Assembly (NCBI GenBank): GCA_025677815.1 | Contig: JAIXMP010000010.1 | Location: forward strand, 62,001-126,000 | From: Phascolomyces articulosus | Taxonomy: Eukaryota > Mucoromycota > Mucoromycetes > Mucorales > Lichtheimiaceae | DNA: 64,000 nucleotides | Reading direction: 5' to 3' | Part shown: one piece after another, positions 1 through 10,772 of the stretch | Numbering within the stretch: the stretch's first letter is position 1 | Layout of the letters: every line of letters starts with the position of its first letter | Notes under the pieces: model-generated | Seen by the model: only the letters and a program-made list of their open reading frames with translations | Database searches by the model: none | What the model was told of the DNA's origin: nothing | Position numbers and translations under genes: made by a program

Positions 1-41
1 CAATAAATATGTTATACGAATCTTTGTCATCAAGCTAATTA

Positions 42-637
42 TTAGGTATAGGAATTGATATACAAATCCATCTTCTTCTTTGTAGATTCCTTATTATAAT
101 ACGTAACTATATGATAATGTGGATACGACAAAACTGTTTCAACTTGATTCATTGTGATCTTCAGCTTATTCTTTAACAAAGAATTTGGAAAAAAAGGAAT
201 ATCACCTTGAATTATACATACTAAGAAAAAAGGTATATAAAATATGCGTTTTGATGGAATTGTAAACCAGGAGTAGATCCTAACCAAGAAGAGTAGAGAT
301 GCGGAAGAATAAAAAAAAAACTGCATAAAAATTTCTATTTTTATATATAATTTTGTGGACTGATCTAATTTCTGATAAGACAATCTCATGTAAATTTAAA
401 TATAAAAAATGCATCGTCAATGACATTCTCTTCGTACCTTCCTTTATATAATAACTTGTTTGTATAAAGAAGACTCATCGGTTCATACAATAAACAGACA
501 ATAATAATTAATATCATAGAAATTAAATAAAGTTTATAATCAAATGGATTAATATTATGTCGCCGTCTTTTGCATAATGTACTATTAAAAAAGGTCACGA
601 GATATTTCCCACACACACACAAACGCACACATTTCAC
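42..637 (-). other. Possible membrane-protein coding segments, unidentified
   Basis: Two adjacent minus-strand open stretches (386-637 and 42-389) encode hydrophobic segments. One has a basic patch followed by a run of Leu/Ile, the other a long aromatic and aliphatic helix followed by a polar tail. Together they could be exons of a multi-helix membrane protein. I could not find a donor/acceptor pair that joins them in phase, and the AT-rich composition alone can produce such peptides. I do not recognise a family. The region is also the promoter side of the plus-strand gene at 815, with a CA repeat at about 609-632. Confidence 0.25.
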
Positions 638-659
638 TTGTTATATAATAATATAAAAT

Positions 660-814
660 AACTCTCTTCTCTTTTCTTTCCCTTCTTCACTTCTCTCTCT
701 TTTTTTTCCCTACTTCTCTTTTTGGATAAACTATTTTTTTTTCATAACAACAGAAATATATAAAATCGTCTCTTTTTCTATACAAACATATACTTACCAC
801 CAAACAACAGCAGA
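660..814 (+). promoter_or_regulatory. C/T-rich core promoter and leader of the gene at 815
   Basis: About 70 bases of almost pure pyrimidine (661-725) are followed by an A-rich leader running to the ATG at 815. Pyrimidine-rich tracts just upstream of the start are typical of highly transcribed fungal genes. No clear TATA box was chosen. Confidence 0.4.
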
Positions 815-1370
815 ATGAAAGACCAACAAGATCAAACTCCAAAAACTGGCGATTGTAGAGACACACCAATACCTCCACCCATTCCACCACCTGCACCACC
901 TCAATCAAGTCGAAATCCTTCATCACTACTTTCGCCCTGGTGGTCAGCTGAACCACTTCCAGAACGGTCCACAGAACAAAAACAAAAAAAGAGCCGTCGA
1001 ACATTCATCAACTTTACACGAATCGCCAATGCAATAGAATATGGTGCTGATGGTCAAAAAACGGGCAAATCAACACAACTCTTTACAGAACGGTGTTATC
1101 TATCTACAAGAAAAGAAGATCTTGGAGATCAACCTTCAAATAGTAATAATAATGATAACGGAATACCAACAAGAGCACCTTCTGATTGTAGAATGGTTTG
1201 TTTTTTACGTGAAAGCGACGAACGAAGGAAAGAACGACATGAAAAGAATAAATCGATATGGAATCCATTTCATGGTTTATGGATCGTCGTCGCAACAACA
1301 CATGCTCGATGTTTAGAACATACTGCTGGTATGTTTCCTATATAACAAATTTTTATTTTACAATTATTTG

Positions 1371-1410
<40 letters not shown>

Positions 1411-2235
1411 CGTATGCGTATGCGTCTCTATGTTTGTTATGATGGCGATGATATAATTGATAATATACAGCTGGTTTACAAAAATATCATCATCACCATT
1501 ATTACTATTACGCACGCACCCCACTAACATTAATATATACATGAACGGAACGACCAAAAAAAAAAGATTTTTTTTCTCACGTGTATATACTATTTTATTT
1601 GCATATATAACAACATTATAGAAAAAGACATTATCAAAAAGTCCCAGTAAGTTTTTAATATCATGTGCTGTTTTTTTTATTATAATGTTTTTGTTATATA
1701 AAAATATATATAGAGAGTCATTTCGCTGATTTGCTCATGATAATAATAATAATTTTTTTTGGTTACAAACAGTCCAGATTATTATACAATCGAGCTCGGT
1801 GAAAGCTTCAGTGGATCAGGCGATGATGGTAAGTTTTTCCTTTGTCTCGTATATTTTAGACCAGATATCAAAAAATCAATACATCCATTGGAGAACTTCT
1901 TTATCTTTTCTACTCCCACCCCCAACAAGATCAAAACTATCCTAAATGGAGTTTATTATTAATTTTGTTCCTCCGCGCGATTTACCATTATATTGTTGAC
2001 AGCAAAACGAATTGTAACTAAGACATTTGCGCCGTTACAAGAATTAACCAGACGCTATGTTCAATCATGGAAAGATGGTACTCAGCAATTATTTTTCCAA
2101 AGATTCTGGGAAAGTACAAAACGCGGGGATGCATTTCATCTTGTACGAGATAATACAAAAAAATTATTTCAATCTGCAACGGGTTCAGATAAATCAAGTC
2201 AAGATGATGATAGTAAAAAAGGATCAAATCAATAG
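815..2235 (+). CDS. Unidentified 275-aa protein with a 25-base internal microexon
   Basis: I do not recognise this protein. Four exons fit in phase: 815-1328, 1622-1646, 1773-1828 and 2003-2235, giving 275 residues. The N-terminal ~35 residues are rich in Pro/Gln, with runs of PPPIPPP type. The middle is basic and polar. The last ~80 residues look like a folded or helical region (motif ELTRRYVQSWKDG), followed by a charged Ser/Asp/Lys tail. The 25-base exon 2 (acceptor tatag, donor gtaagt) is required to restore phase between exons 1 and 3. The first intron (293 bases) carries a long TA/TG microsatellite. No signal peptide or membrane segment is evident. Probably a lineage-specific gene; the exon model is well supported but the function is unknown. 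Confidence 0.7.
1369..1424 (+). repeat. (TA)n-(TG)n-(CGTATG)n compound microsatellite
   Basis: A run of about 12 TA units passes directly into about 8 TG units and then into imperfect CGTATG units. It lies inside the first intron of the gene at 815. It is likely length-polymorphic. Confidence 0.8.
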
Positions 2236-2430
2236 TTTTTTTTTATATTCCCTTTCTTCATTTATTGACACTCAAATCTTTCTTTTCTTTTCTTTTTTTG
2301 TTTCTTTTTGTTATTCTTCTGTTTTTTATCTTTTTTTTTTCTTTTTCTTTCAACATTTCAATCTGGCAACCCCCACAAACGTAACCCACAAAAAAATACA
2401 AGCATACCCCATTGGAAAAACTTCCCATTC

Positions 2431-2461
<31 letters not shown>

Positions 2462-2533
2462 CTGACGACACTCACAATTACAATCATGCTATATTTGAAT
2501 ATTATATATATATATATGCTTTTTTATTATTTA

Positions 2534-3957
2534 TTAAGCTGATGCAGTCCAATATAATGATCCACCCACATTTGCTGGATCAGTGAATGGATATAGAAAC
2601 CAGCAAAACAAGATAATGCCCAAAACGAATGAACACATGATAACTAATAAATAATTATCGAACCATCACTTACAACGTTAGAAGAAACATCATTCCTTTT
2701 TTTACAGAATTTTTATGTAAACAATAAATTACCTGCTCGTTTCATCGGAGCTTGGAGTTGAATGTCGCTAATATCAGGGAATCCCATAACGTTACAGAAT
2801 GAATGACACAGTATAGGAGGCCAGATACTACCAAGGCGTAAAAACACAAAGCTTACATACCACCCAAAGATGGTGGTATAACAGAATTGAAACGCTATAT
2901 AAATTACGTGTATGGTTCAATCTATAAGATGCTTTCTTTTCTGTGTAAAATTATAATCATTCATTAGGAAGCTTATACGTTACATGATGATAATACTACG
3001 AGTTTAAGTGCTTTGATATTAGCACCCCATTGATAATAATTCTCCCAAGCGTGATGAAGATGTGCTATACAATAATTATAAACATAATTAAATAAATTAC
3101 TCTTTGTATGAAATTCTATAATAATCGTCATCATATCACAGTTTATAATTATTACCTAGACCAAAATACATTGGTGAGATAAATACTAAATATGTAGTTG
3201 ATAAACCCGCATGGTATAAAACTGCAATCATACATGCACGAAACACGAACTCTTCTGTTACTGGTGCCTAAGAGATAATAATATTTTTAGTGGTAAATCC
3301 GAAAACAGAATGAGTGAGTTTTTTGTTCAATCTGCCGGGGAAGGGAAGGAAGGATGTGTAGTAATGTATGGATAGCTATCCATGGAATAGAAAAGAAAAA
3401 TTTTGATTGGTTCCTTACCACAACATAGTTTCGTTGACCTAGTAATGAAAAGAAAACATCTTTGACATCACGTTCAAAGTCGAAGTTGGATTGAAGTGGT
3501 AGACTTCGTTCGAAATAAAGTTGCACAAGAGGTCCAAGGAACAAAATGGCCGTCAGTAATACAGGGCCTTTTAATGCTAAAAGTTCAGGAACCGAGTTGG
3601 GTAATGATAATCCAAGTATTTGAAATATTGAATACTTTATATTTATATATAGCAATATGAATATTTTAGTTTCCTTTGTTTTTTTATGTTTTATGTATCT
3701 ATATTTATATGCACACATGTAAAGCTTACATTGAAATAATGAAATGGTATAATGAACCATACAAGAACAGGAGCAACAATGGATGCAAAAGCTACTGCCT
3801 TGATTCGATTACGAATCACAACCGGATGATTTCTCGACAACTTTGCATTATTTTCATTTCGAAATAAATAAAATCCTGCTACGTAAATGAATGCAAATAT
3901 TATGCAAGCAACATTGGCTACTATTGGAGAAACACCATTTTGTAATGCTGATATCAT
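2534..3957 (-). CDS. RCE1: CAAX prenyl protease 2 (Rce1-type, ER membrane)
   Basis: This is the Rce1 endopeptidase, which removes the -AAX tripeptide from farnesylated or geranylgeranylated CAAX proteins such as Ras at the ER membrane. Six exons fit in phase: 3730-3957, 3419-3634, 3156-3267, 2984-3064, 2733-2894 and 2534-2643 (302 aa). The family landmarks are in order: NHPVVIRNR near residue 45, the ILFLGPL helix, the glutamate pair in APVTEEFVFRACM (E153/E154), FGLAHLHHAWE (H187), and the C-terminal CHSFCNVMG (H243/N247). These match the known catalytic Glu, His, His and Asn of Rce1. Hydrophobic helices fill the remainder. Length agrees with fungal Rce1 (about 300 aa). All catalytic residues are present, so it should be active. 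Confidence 0.95.
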
Positions 3958-4542
3958 TTAAACTTTGTCAGAAAAGAGAGATCACTTCCTTTTTTTTATT
4001 TATTTATTTTCCAGCTGTTCCTATTAAAATTCTTTTCGATCGATGTTTTAAGGAACCTTTTTTTTTGACAGCAATTAATAACAGTTTTCAAATGTTTTAA
4101 TTCTAATTGGTTATATATATCATGAAAAAATATGCATAGTTTATAACATACTGAATAATAATAATGGTATCATGATAGCTTGGTCCTACATATTAAATCC
4201 CTTGTCATATATATATTCATTAGACTATCTCATCTCCTCTTATGATGAGAATGATGCAAGCTGAAAGAACAGTCTAAACAAAAGACGCAATGTGGCCCTA
4301 TTTACATGATCATTTTTACTTCAATGTAATGTACCGAGATATAATGTATAGGCTATTCTTGATTCAAAACCTATAATAGTACTATACTATACCATGTTTT
4401 TCGTATATGATTATGTTACAGAAGAAACTACGTCAATGATTGAACATTCCAACCTACTAAACAATACACACACTTTTTATATGATTCATAATTATTATGA
4501 TAGATAGATATATAATTATTATTTTATTAATTAATTAATAAT
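3958..4542. other. Intergenic stretch, no gene seen
   Basis: This AT-rich spacer separates the start of the Rce1 gene from the 3' end of the aldolase-family gene. It contains short T tracts and no convincing coding exon or RNA gene. It presumably holds the RCE1 promoter on its left side. Confidence 0.5.
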
Positions 4543-5934
4543 TTATTCAAGACAATCAGGCTGCAATTTGGTGATCATTTGGAAAAGCGGTTGGAATTGC
4601 ATATAACCAGCTTGTGCATCGCCTGTATTTTGATACACACCACGTGCCACTTCATCATCAATAATCTTCAAATCCTTCCAACCGTTAGGATGCGCAGACT
4701 CTGCAAGAATTTGAGATTGACAGCAGCGTTCCATAGCCAAGAACCACCAGACAGCTTCATCCACCGTTTTGCCTGTGGTCAATAAACCGTGGTTTTGTAA
4801 AATAAGTGCCTTGTTGGTGGGACCCAATGCCTTCACCAATCTTTCTCCTTCTTCTGGAGTATATACAACGCCACCAAAATCGGGATAAAGGCCATGAGCC
4901 CCATAGAATGCACATGCATCTTGTGAAATTGGAAGCAGTTCACGACCAAATGTTGAGAAGGTACGTCCATAGATGGAATGACTAAAGTAATAAAAATAGA
5001 AAGTAGTTGGATTAGGATTATGTATATAATAACATTTGATGTGTGGGGAAGAGGTTCATCTATTATCACTACGCGCGTGAAGAGAAGTATAAAATAACAA
5101 ATGTAACTCTATGCACTGCAAAAAAAAAAGAGACTTACGTGTGCACAGCACAAATAACATCTTCGCGAGCACCATGGATGGCACCATGAATCATAAATGC
5201 AGCTTTGTTGACTACTGTATTGCCGCGAACAATCTTTCCTTTATGATCAACCAAAACAAGGTCACTCGCCTTGATATGCCCAAAATACATTGCCAAAGGA
5301 TTTACCCTAGTTTAGTTTTTATTGACTTTAGTTTTACAGAGGATATATATTTTTTATACGTACTATATATCACCCATTAAGTAACTTACCAAAATAAATC
5401 GGGATACTCTGGATCTCTGAAGGTCATATGGCCAGCAACGCCTTCATCATAGCGATATAATGCCATCAATCTGTTTTTCAATCCATTTTACTACAAGCTT
5501 AGTATTCTAATGAATGATTTCTTTTGTCCAATACACTCATTTTTTTTTTTCACTCTCTCCTCGGTCTTACCTGAAACCAGCAGCCAATTTTTGTTTCATA
5601 TGAGTACGTTGTTCATGAAAACTCATAAATTTTGGTAAACCTTCAATATGAATAGGTTCTTTCTCAGCTGCTCGAGCTTCTTCTTCAGTTTCGGTTCCTG
5701 TCAATACAATTTGACGTTTTGATCTTAAAAAGATAGCATATTTATCAGGATTTCTGCGTTCTCCAATAGGAGCTTTGACTTGTTCAGCGGATGGTGCTTC
5801 ACTAAATTTGTTCAAGATAAAAAATAAATATAGTTAAATTACGTTAAAAAAAAGGACTTTTCCAGACTCATCTTTTTTGGGTAACAGGATAGGATTATCT
5901 AAATATAAGTGTATACTACATACGAAGTAGACAT
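4543..5934 (-). CDS. Class II aldolase/adducin-domain protein (copy 1, intact)
   Basis: This member of the class II aldolase/adducin head superfamily is probably a zinc-dependent aldolase-like or sugar-phosphate enzyme; the substrate cannot be told. Five exons are in phase: 5924-5934, 5571-5801, 5390-5470, 5139-5306 and 4543-4981 (309 aa). The first exon is only 11 bases (MSTS, with the last codon split). Zinc-ligand motifs are visible: [10 protein letters not shown]...VHTHS (about H163/H165) and [12 protein letters not shown] (about H228). An N-terminal ~80-residue extension contains [13 protein letters not shown] near-identical paralog with the same intron positions lies at 50901-52372, and a dead copy is split around 41-49 kb. 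Such fungal proteins are widespread and poorly characterised. Confidence 0.9.
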
Positions 5935-6116
5935 TTTATAGATGATTTACAAAGAAGTAGTAGAATGAGACTTCGATAATCAAACAAAAAAAAAGAGAGA
6001 GAGAGAGAGAATGAATAAAAAAAGAACGCGCTAAGAAAAATGATGCAAGAATTACTCTTCTTTTTTATATCCATGAGATAAAGTTTTCGTTGGTTGATCG
6101 GAAAATAAAATACACG

Positions 6117-6515
6117 ATGTTAAAACCACCAAACACACCTTCTCACGACCTTGTTGCGGAAGTTCTCACAGAAATAATGCGTATTGGTAAGCCTTTGATT
6201 TATTGTTGCTCATTCTGTATTCATAGAATATATTAGATTTTAGTATTTATGATCATTATTGAATGGAAAAATAAAAATATAAAAAAATGATAAAACGAAA
6301 TATTTTCTTTTTTTTTTTGGATGTTATCTATCAATGCAATTTGGTACCATCGTCGTCTCGATTGAGATTTTTTTCTATGCAGATAGCATTTGTTATTAAA
6401 TAAACAGTTTCATTGATTTGTTAACCACCCTCATAATTTCTGAAATGAAACAGTGGCTGATTCGTGGGAAGTATACAGGCTCTCTATAGATTCAAGCAGA
6501 TGGTTCAGTTATTAG
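6117..6515 (+). CDS. Possible small spliced gene, unidentified
   Basis: An ATG at 6117, divergent from the aldolase-family gene 183 bases away, opens a 70-base exon (6117-6186) reading MLKPPNTPSHDLVAEVL and ending at a good gtaagc donor. An acceptor at 6453 (aaacag) continues in phase for about 20 codons to a stop at 6515. Alternatively the first exon can join an acceptor near 6778, so the true 3' structure is unclear. I do not recognise the peptide. It could be a very short gene or the 5' remnant of a degraded one. Confidence 0.3.
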
Positions 6516-7399
6516 TTACATATAGAACTCTGGCTCTTCTCCGGCGCGGGGACTAGTGATCACAGGGATTGTTGCAAAGAAGCTAAAAAAGATGGGGAAT
6601 GTCCCTGTGGTTCATCCATTTAATAGGTTTGGTTCCGCGGTAAAGATTTGGAATCATAGGTTTACCCAACAACAATACTATCCATGTACTCTTTTGTTTT
6701 TATTATATTAAAAAAATTGAAGCATTGTAATAGTAACAACAATTTAAAACTAAGCATTTTTATTATTAATTTTGACAGATGCGATCATTGATCACGTCAA
6801 AGTAAGAAAGAAACAGAGAAAGATAGAGCGCATGGTAGGGGGAGAAGAGAGGAGAGTCGGAAAGGGGAAAAAGTTTTATATTTTGGTTTAATGGTACAAA
6901 TCCTCGCAAAATCCGGGCTCCGGAGGTACCTAGTATCACCATCATGCGCATATAAAGTAAAGTAGCTCTGACCAATCAAACTTACACATTTCAATTAACC
7001 TAATTCTGAATATCTATGGGAGGTTTATGTCTATTCTAGCTATAATAAATTGTGGCTATCATATACAAGGATTTATACAGATAAATATAAAGTATCCGAG
7101 AACAACGTTTTTTTTTTTCGATAATGAATCCAGAATTAAACGTACTATTATATCCAACTTCTTTTTAATTAGAATCCGCGTGAATGATAATCAAATATAA
7201 TGGCTATATAAGAGTCTATATAATATATCATAAAGTAATTGATAATACAACAGGAGATATTAAGAAACATAGGGAAAAAATAATGAATTAAATAAAATAG
7301 AACAACAATAACAGATAGTGAAGAATATGAAGAATGAAATAAAGTATAAAGTCTATATAATATATCACTGTAATGAAACACAGTAATATATACTAATGT
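6516..7399. other. Intergenic stretch
   Basis: Nothing recognisable was found. A locally GC-richer patch (6538-6620) and another (6885-6935) contain short open stretches but no conserved motif. A possible small exon at about 6779-6801 is flanked by an acceptor and a gtaaga donor. Confidence 0.4.
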
Positions 7400-8607
7400 C
7401 TAAGAGGTTATGATGGAACGTAATCCATTTGCACTGGAAAAAAGTACATGTTTAATAAATGGAGATGAACCAGAAAATATCTTATTTGTTGTATTTCTAG
7501 CAGTAGATGGTCCAGTATCTGCCGTATCACTGAATGCTGATGAGGATGAGGATGATTGTTCTTCAATAACAGTTGGTGAAGCAAAGTTTTTATCAGAAGA
7601 AGTTTCTAATATATCCTCAATATCAATTTCAACATTTGCTTGAAGATCAGAGTAGGTTCGGCATAAAGGACACGAAAAAGCTGGAAAGTTTAATTCGATC
7701 AAAGGACGCAGACATTTAAAGTGAAATACATGGGAGCATGGGGCTACAAAAAGAGCTTGAGTAGGAGCAACAGCATATAAACAGATACAACATTCTTGTA
7801 TGTCATTACGGTCCAAGATTTTGAGAGTGCTATCATGGTGAAGATGATCGTGGCCATTGCTATGTTGTTGAAATGATTGTGATTTATTATTTGAGGTAAT
7901 TCGACCACATAATTGTTGAAATGCAGCTTTGCTGAATGATGATTTCTTTTCATTTTCAATTTGTTCTTGGTTATTATTGGTGGGTCGATGGTGACTGAAT
8001 TGAAGTCGCATTCGAACAGCACGGTATATGGATTCTATACCAAGTTGATAATCAACACCAAGTTGAATTATATCGCCATTTGATAATTCTTTAGCAGATA
8101 AGGAAAAATCAGCATCAACTGGGGGTAATCGTATTCGATTGACAAAGGTGCCTGTGGATGAGCTGGTATCTCGGATATAAACCTTTTTAATTCCAAAGGT
8201 TATAATGGTGAAATTAATTTAACTGAATCACACAACAACACAGATAAATAATTAACCAATGATGATGGTATACCAACCCTTCCATTCTCGCACCATAACT
8301 CGGCATGGCTACGGCTAACTACTTTGCTCTTGAATGATAAATGATTCGAATTGTTGGTCCGCCTGTTATTGTTATATCGACCAAGCTTAAGAATGACTCC
8401 TTGTTGCAAACTCCTTTCAATTACATCAAAAACGTGGCATTGCGAATTGTATGTGACATGGGGAACTAGTCGGATATGCACCTCACCATCATCATTTGGA
8501 GAGGGTTCATGGGGAATATTAGTGTTAGAGGAGGAATGGGCTGATCTATGTGGAGTACTCGCTGTTGAAGTGCTTCGAGAAAGAGAAAATGGAGAACGCG
8601 GTGCCAT
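7400..8607 (-). CDS. DMA1: FHA-RING E3 ubiquitin ligase (Dma1/Chfr type)
   Basis: This is a checkpoint-type ubiquitin ligase: the FHA domain binds phosphothreonine and the RING recruits E2. In yeasts such proteins (Dma1/Dma2) act in spindle-position and septation control. Two exons are in phase: 8278-8607 and 7400-8182 (370 aa). The FHA domain spans about 44-165, with KLGRY near 75, SRSHAELW near 98-105 and DTSSSTGTFVNR near 115-126. The RING spans about 241-284 (CCICLYAV, CSHVFHFKC, CPLC), followed by a Ser/Thr-rich tail. The start at MAPRSPFSL is chosen because the upstream in-frame sequence is low-complexity leader. The domain order and the RING spacing with the LIELNFPAFSCPLCR segment are characteristic of Dma proteins. 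The intron donor is the weaker gttggt. Confidence 0.88.
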
Positions 8608-8933
8608 ATTTAAAACGACGAATTTGTTGTTATGAATACAAAGGTAGTTTGATGACGGAAGATGGAAGGTGTTATTATTAAAGACAATTGAAAAGAGAGG
8701 TTTAAAAATATTAAACTTAATGATAGTACAAAGACAAAAAAATAATCGAGAAATACTTGGATCGTCTTTTATATTCAAATTCAAATGCAAAACAAAAAAA
8801 GAATCAATCGATTGCACGTTTTATTGACATTTTAAATACGACCAGATCATCGTGTGTATACGTTTATTAGAAACCTATCATCCATGGCAAACACCAAGAA
8901 AAAAAAGGAGGAAATTATTAAATAAGTAAAGAC
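8608..8933. promoter_or_regulatory. Upstream region of the FHA-RING gene and 3' side of the PRCC-like gene
   Basis: Some 326 bases lie between two tandem minus-strand genes. No separate gene is seen. It must contain the promoter of the FHA-RING gene and the terminator of the PRCC-like gene. Confidence 0.4.
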
Positions 8934-10630
8934 TCATGCAGGACGACCAACTACACAGAGATAAAAATAATTACATGAAGAACTTACCATATTTTCGTCT
9001 AGCTTCATTTTGTGCTGTACGTCCTGAAGCAAACTGCTCATCCAAACGATCTCGCATACTTTGAGCATGGCCAATTAAAGCCATGATATTATTCTTCTTC
9101 TTTTGTAAACCACTCGCTTGAACCTATTCCATTGTGAAATATAAAATAATTATAAATAGATAAATAATAATAATAATATGAATGCTTTCCTTATCATTTT
9201 GTTAATACCTGTGAAGCATTAGTGACAAATTTAGGTGTTGATATAGGTGGTGTTGTCGTTCGCCAATCTTGATCAGAGGCTACAATATCATTTTGATTGA
9301 CCGTTTTGATTTTGATTTGTGATTCTCGACCTTTCCTTTTGCCCGTCAACCGTGTAATCTATTATATCAAATTATCATGCCGGTTAATAAACCGAGTTCA
9401 AGAATTCTTTTTTCTTGTCTTTATCAATTATTCATTTATTCTCCCTTCTCTCTTTCCCAAATATTATCACTAATATTCTCATAACTGTCAAACAAAAACA
9501 GTCTAGGTTGTTGGTTTTTTTTCTTATTCATACCGCGGCATCATCCATATCTCCGAAGAGGTCACCCTCGTTTGTATTTGCAACTTGTCCAGCATCTCGT
9601 TCCTGTTCTTGTTGCTGCTGTTGGTAATAATATTGATAATAAGCAGATGGATCAGATCCGTAAGAATACATGGCGTTCGGATCCATTGTCGAATACACAT
9701 ATGTATCAACAGCAGCTTGTTGTGGTTGTTGTTCTTGCTGTTGTTGTTTTTGTTGTGGTTGGTGAGATTGGATAGCTTTTCCTTTTTCCTTGGTTGCTGA
9801 ATTTTGTTGTCGTGCGGGTATTCTGTGCGATGATGAAGTCGATGGTGTTGGTACTGATGGTACTGTTTTTAGTTCTGCACCTGCGGGAACCACAAGTGTA
9901 TGTTAGTTTAATAGCGCCACGTTTTAACAAATCATACATACTATGCATCCATGTTTTTTTTACACACGTGGAATACAATTTTCTATTCTATTTTGTATTT
10001 TTTCTTTCTCTTCTCGGTTCACTTGCCTAATCTGAAGAAAGGCCCAGTATAGCTAACATCTTGGTCACTTCCTTCATCACTCTCATCCCCACCTCCTGTA
10101 ATGGGTGCATCTACAATATCCAATTCTCGATTATCATCATGTTCCTTTTCTAGCTCGGCTTTTGATTCGGCTTCTAATTTCGAATTAGAACTGCTGCTTG
10201 CAGTTTTCAGTGACGAAGTAGATGCAGATGCAGCTGTAGTGGTTGTGCTGGTTGTAGCTGTGGTATTCCCAGAGTTCACTTTGGGTTTTGTAAAGTTAAA
10301 AGAACGTTTAGGTGGCGGTAAAAGAGCCGCAAGACCCTTAGGTTTTGATCCATCGGATGCTGTTGCTGCTAACTTTTGTCGTTTAGCTCTTTTTTCTTGT
10401 TCTTCTTCGTCATCGGAATCTTGTGTAGTGACAGTTGGTAGATCTACATAAACAACGGATTTCTTTGTGGACGACGATGCCGATGAAGAAACAGGTTGTT
10501 TATTTTTGGGTGGTGGTAAAAGAGATCCTAATCCACTTGCCTTTGTTGATTTTAATTGTGGTTTTGGTGAGGTTTCAACGTCTGAAGATTCTGAATCAGA
10601 ACTACTGCTATAATTTCCAACAAGTGACAT
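8934..10630 (-). CDS. PRCC-domain nuclear protein (Mad2B-interacting/PRCC family)
   Basis: This resembles the PRCC (proline-rich, Mad2B-interacting) family, nuclear proteins linked to splicing in animals. Five exons are in phase: 10027-10630, 9534-9880, 9209-9358, 8988-9123 and 8934-8950 (417 aa). The N-terminal half is acidic and Ser-rich with two SLLPPPK / ALLPPPKRSFNF repeats. The middle holds Gln/Tyr-rich sequence (YYQYYYQQQQQEQE) and GDLFGDMDDAA. The C-terminal segment KKKNNIMALIGHAQ...NEARRKY is the signature end of the family. The first intron begins GCAAGT, a GC-AG intron: the alternative GT donor 3 bases downstream puts exon 2 out of its conserved frame. The last exon is just 17 bases. 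It is divergent from APM1 by 142 bases. Confidence 0.82.
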
Positions 10631-10772
10631 TGTATGCAGTGTATGTATCAAACAATTAAAGAGCAAGAAAAGATTCGCCTTTTAATAATTCAGACTCCAC
10701 ACCTATGAGTTCTTTTAAATCCTGTATTTGCTATAGTTTCCAACTTAATATATAATCGTTTTTCTTGAAAAA
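10631..10772. promoter_or_regulatory. Shared divergent promoter between the PRCC-like gene and APM1
   Basis: Only 142 bases separate the two start codons (10630 minus and 10773 plus), so both promoters must fit here. The region is AT-rich with short T tracts; no factor site was assigned. Confidence 0.55.

Noticed and set aside
687..1004. Minus-strand open frame across the first exon of the orphan gene
   Set aside because: It overlaps the promoter and a well-supported exon on the other strand and shows only low-complexity sequence.
10101..10451. Long plus-strand open frame opposite the PRCC-like gene
   Set aside because: It is the antisense shadow of a Ser/Thr/Ala-rich exon; no conserved motif, and the minus-strand gene has full exon support.
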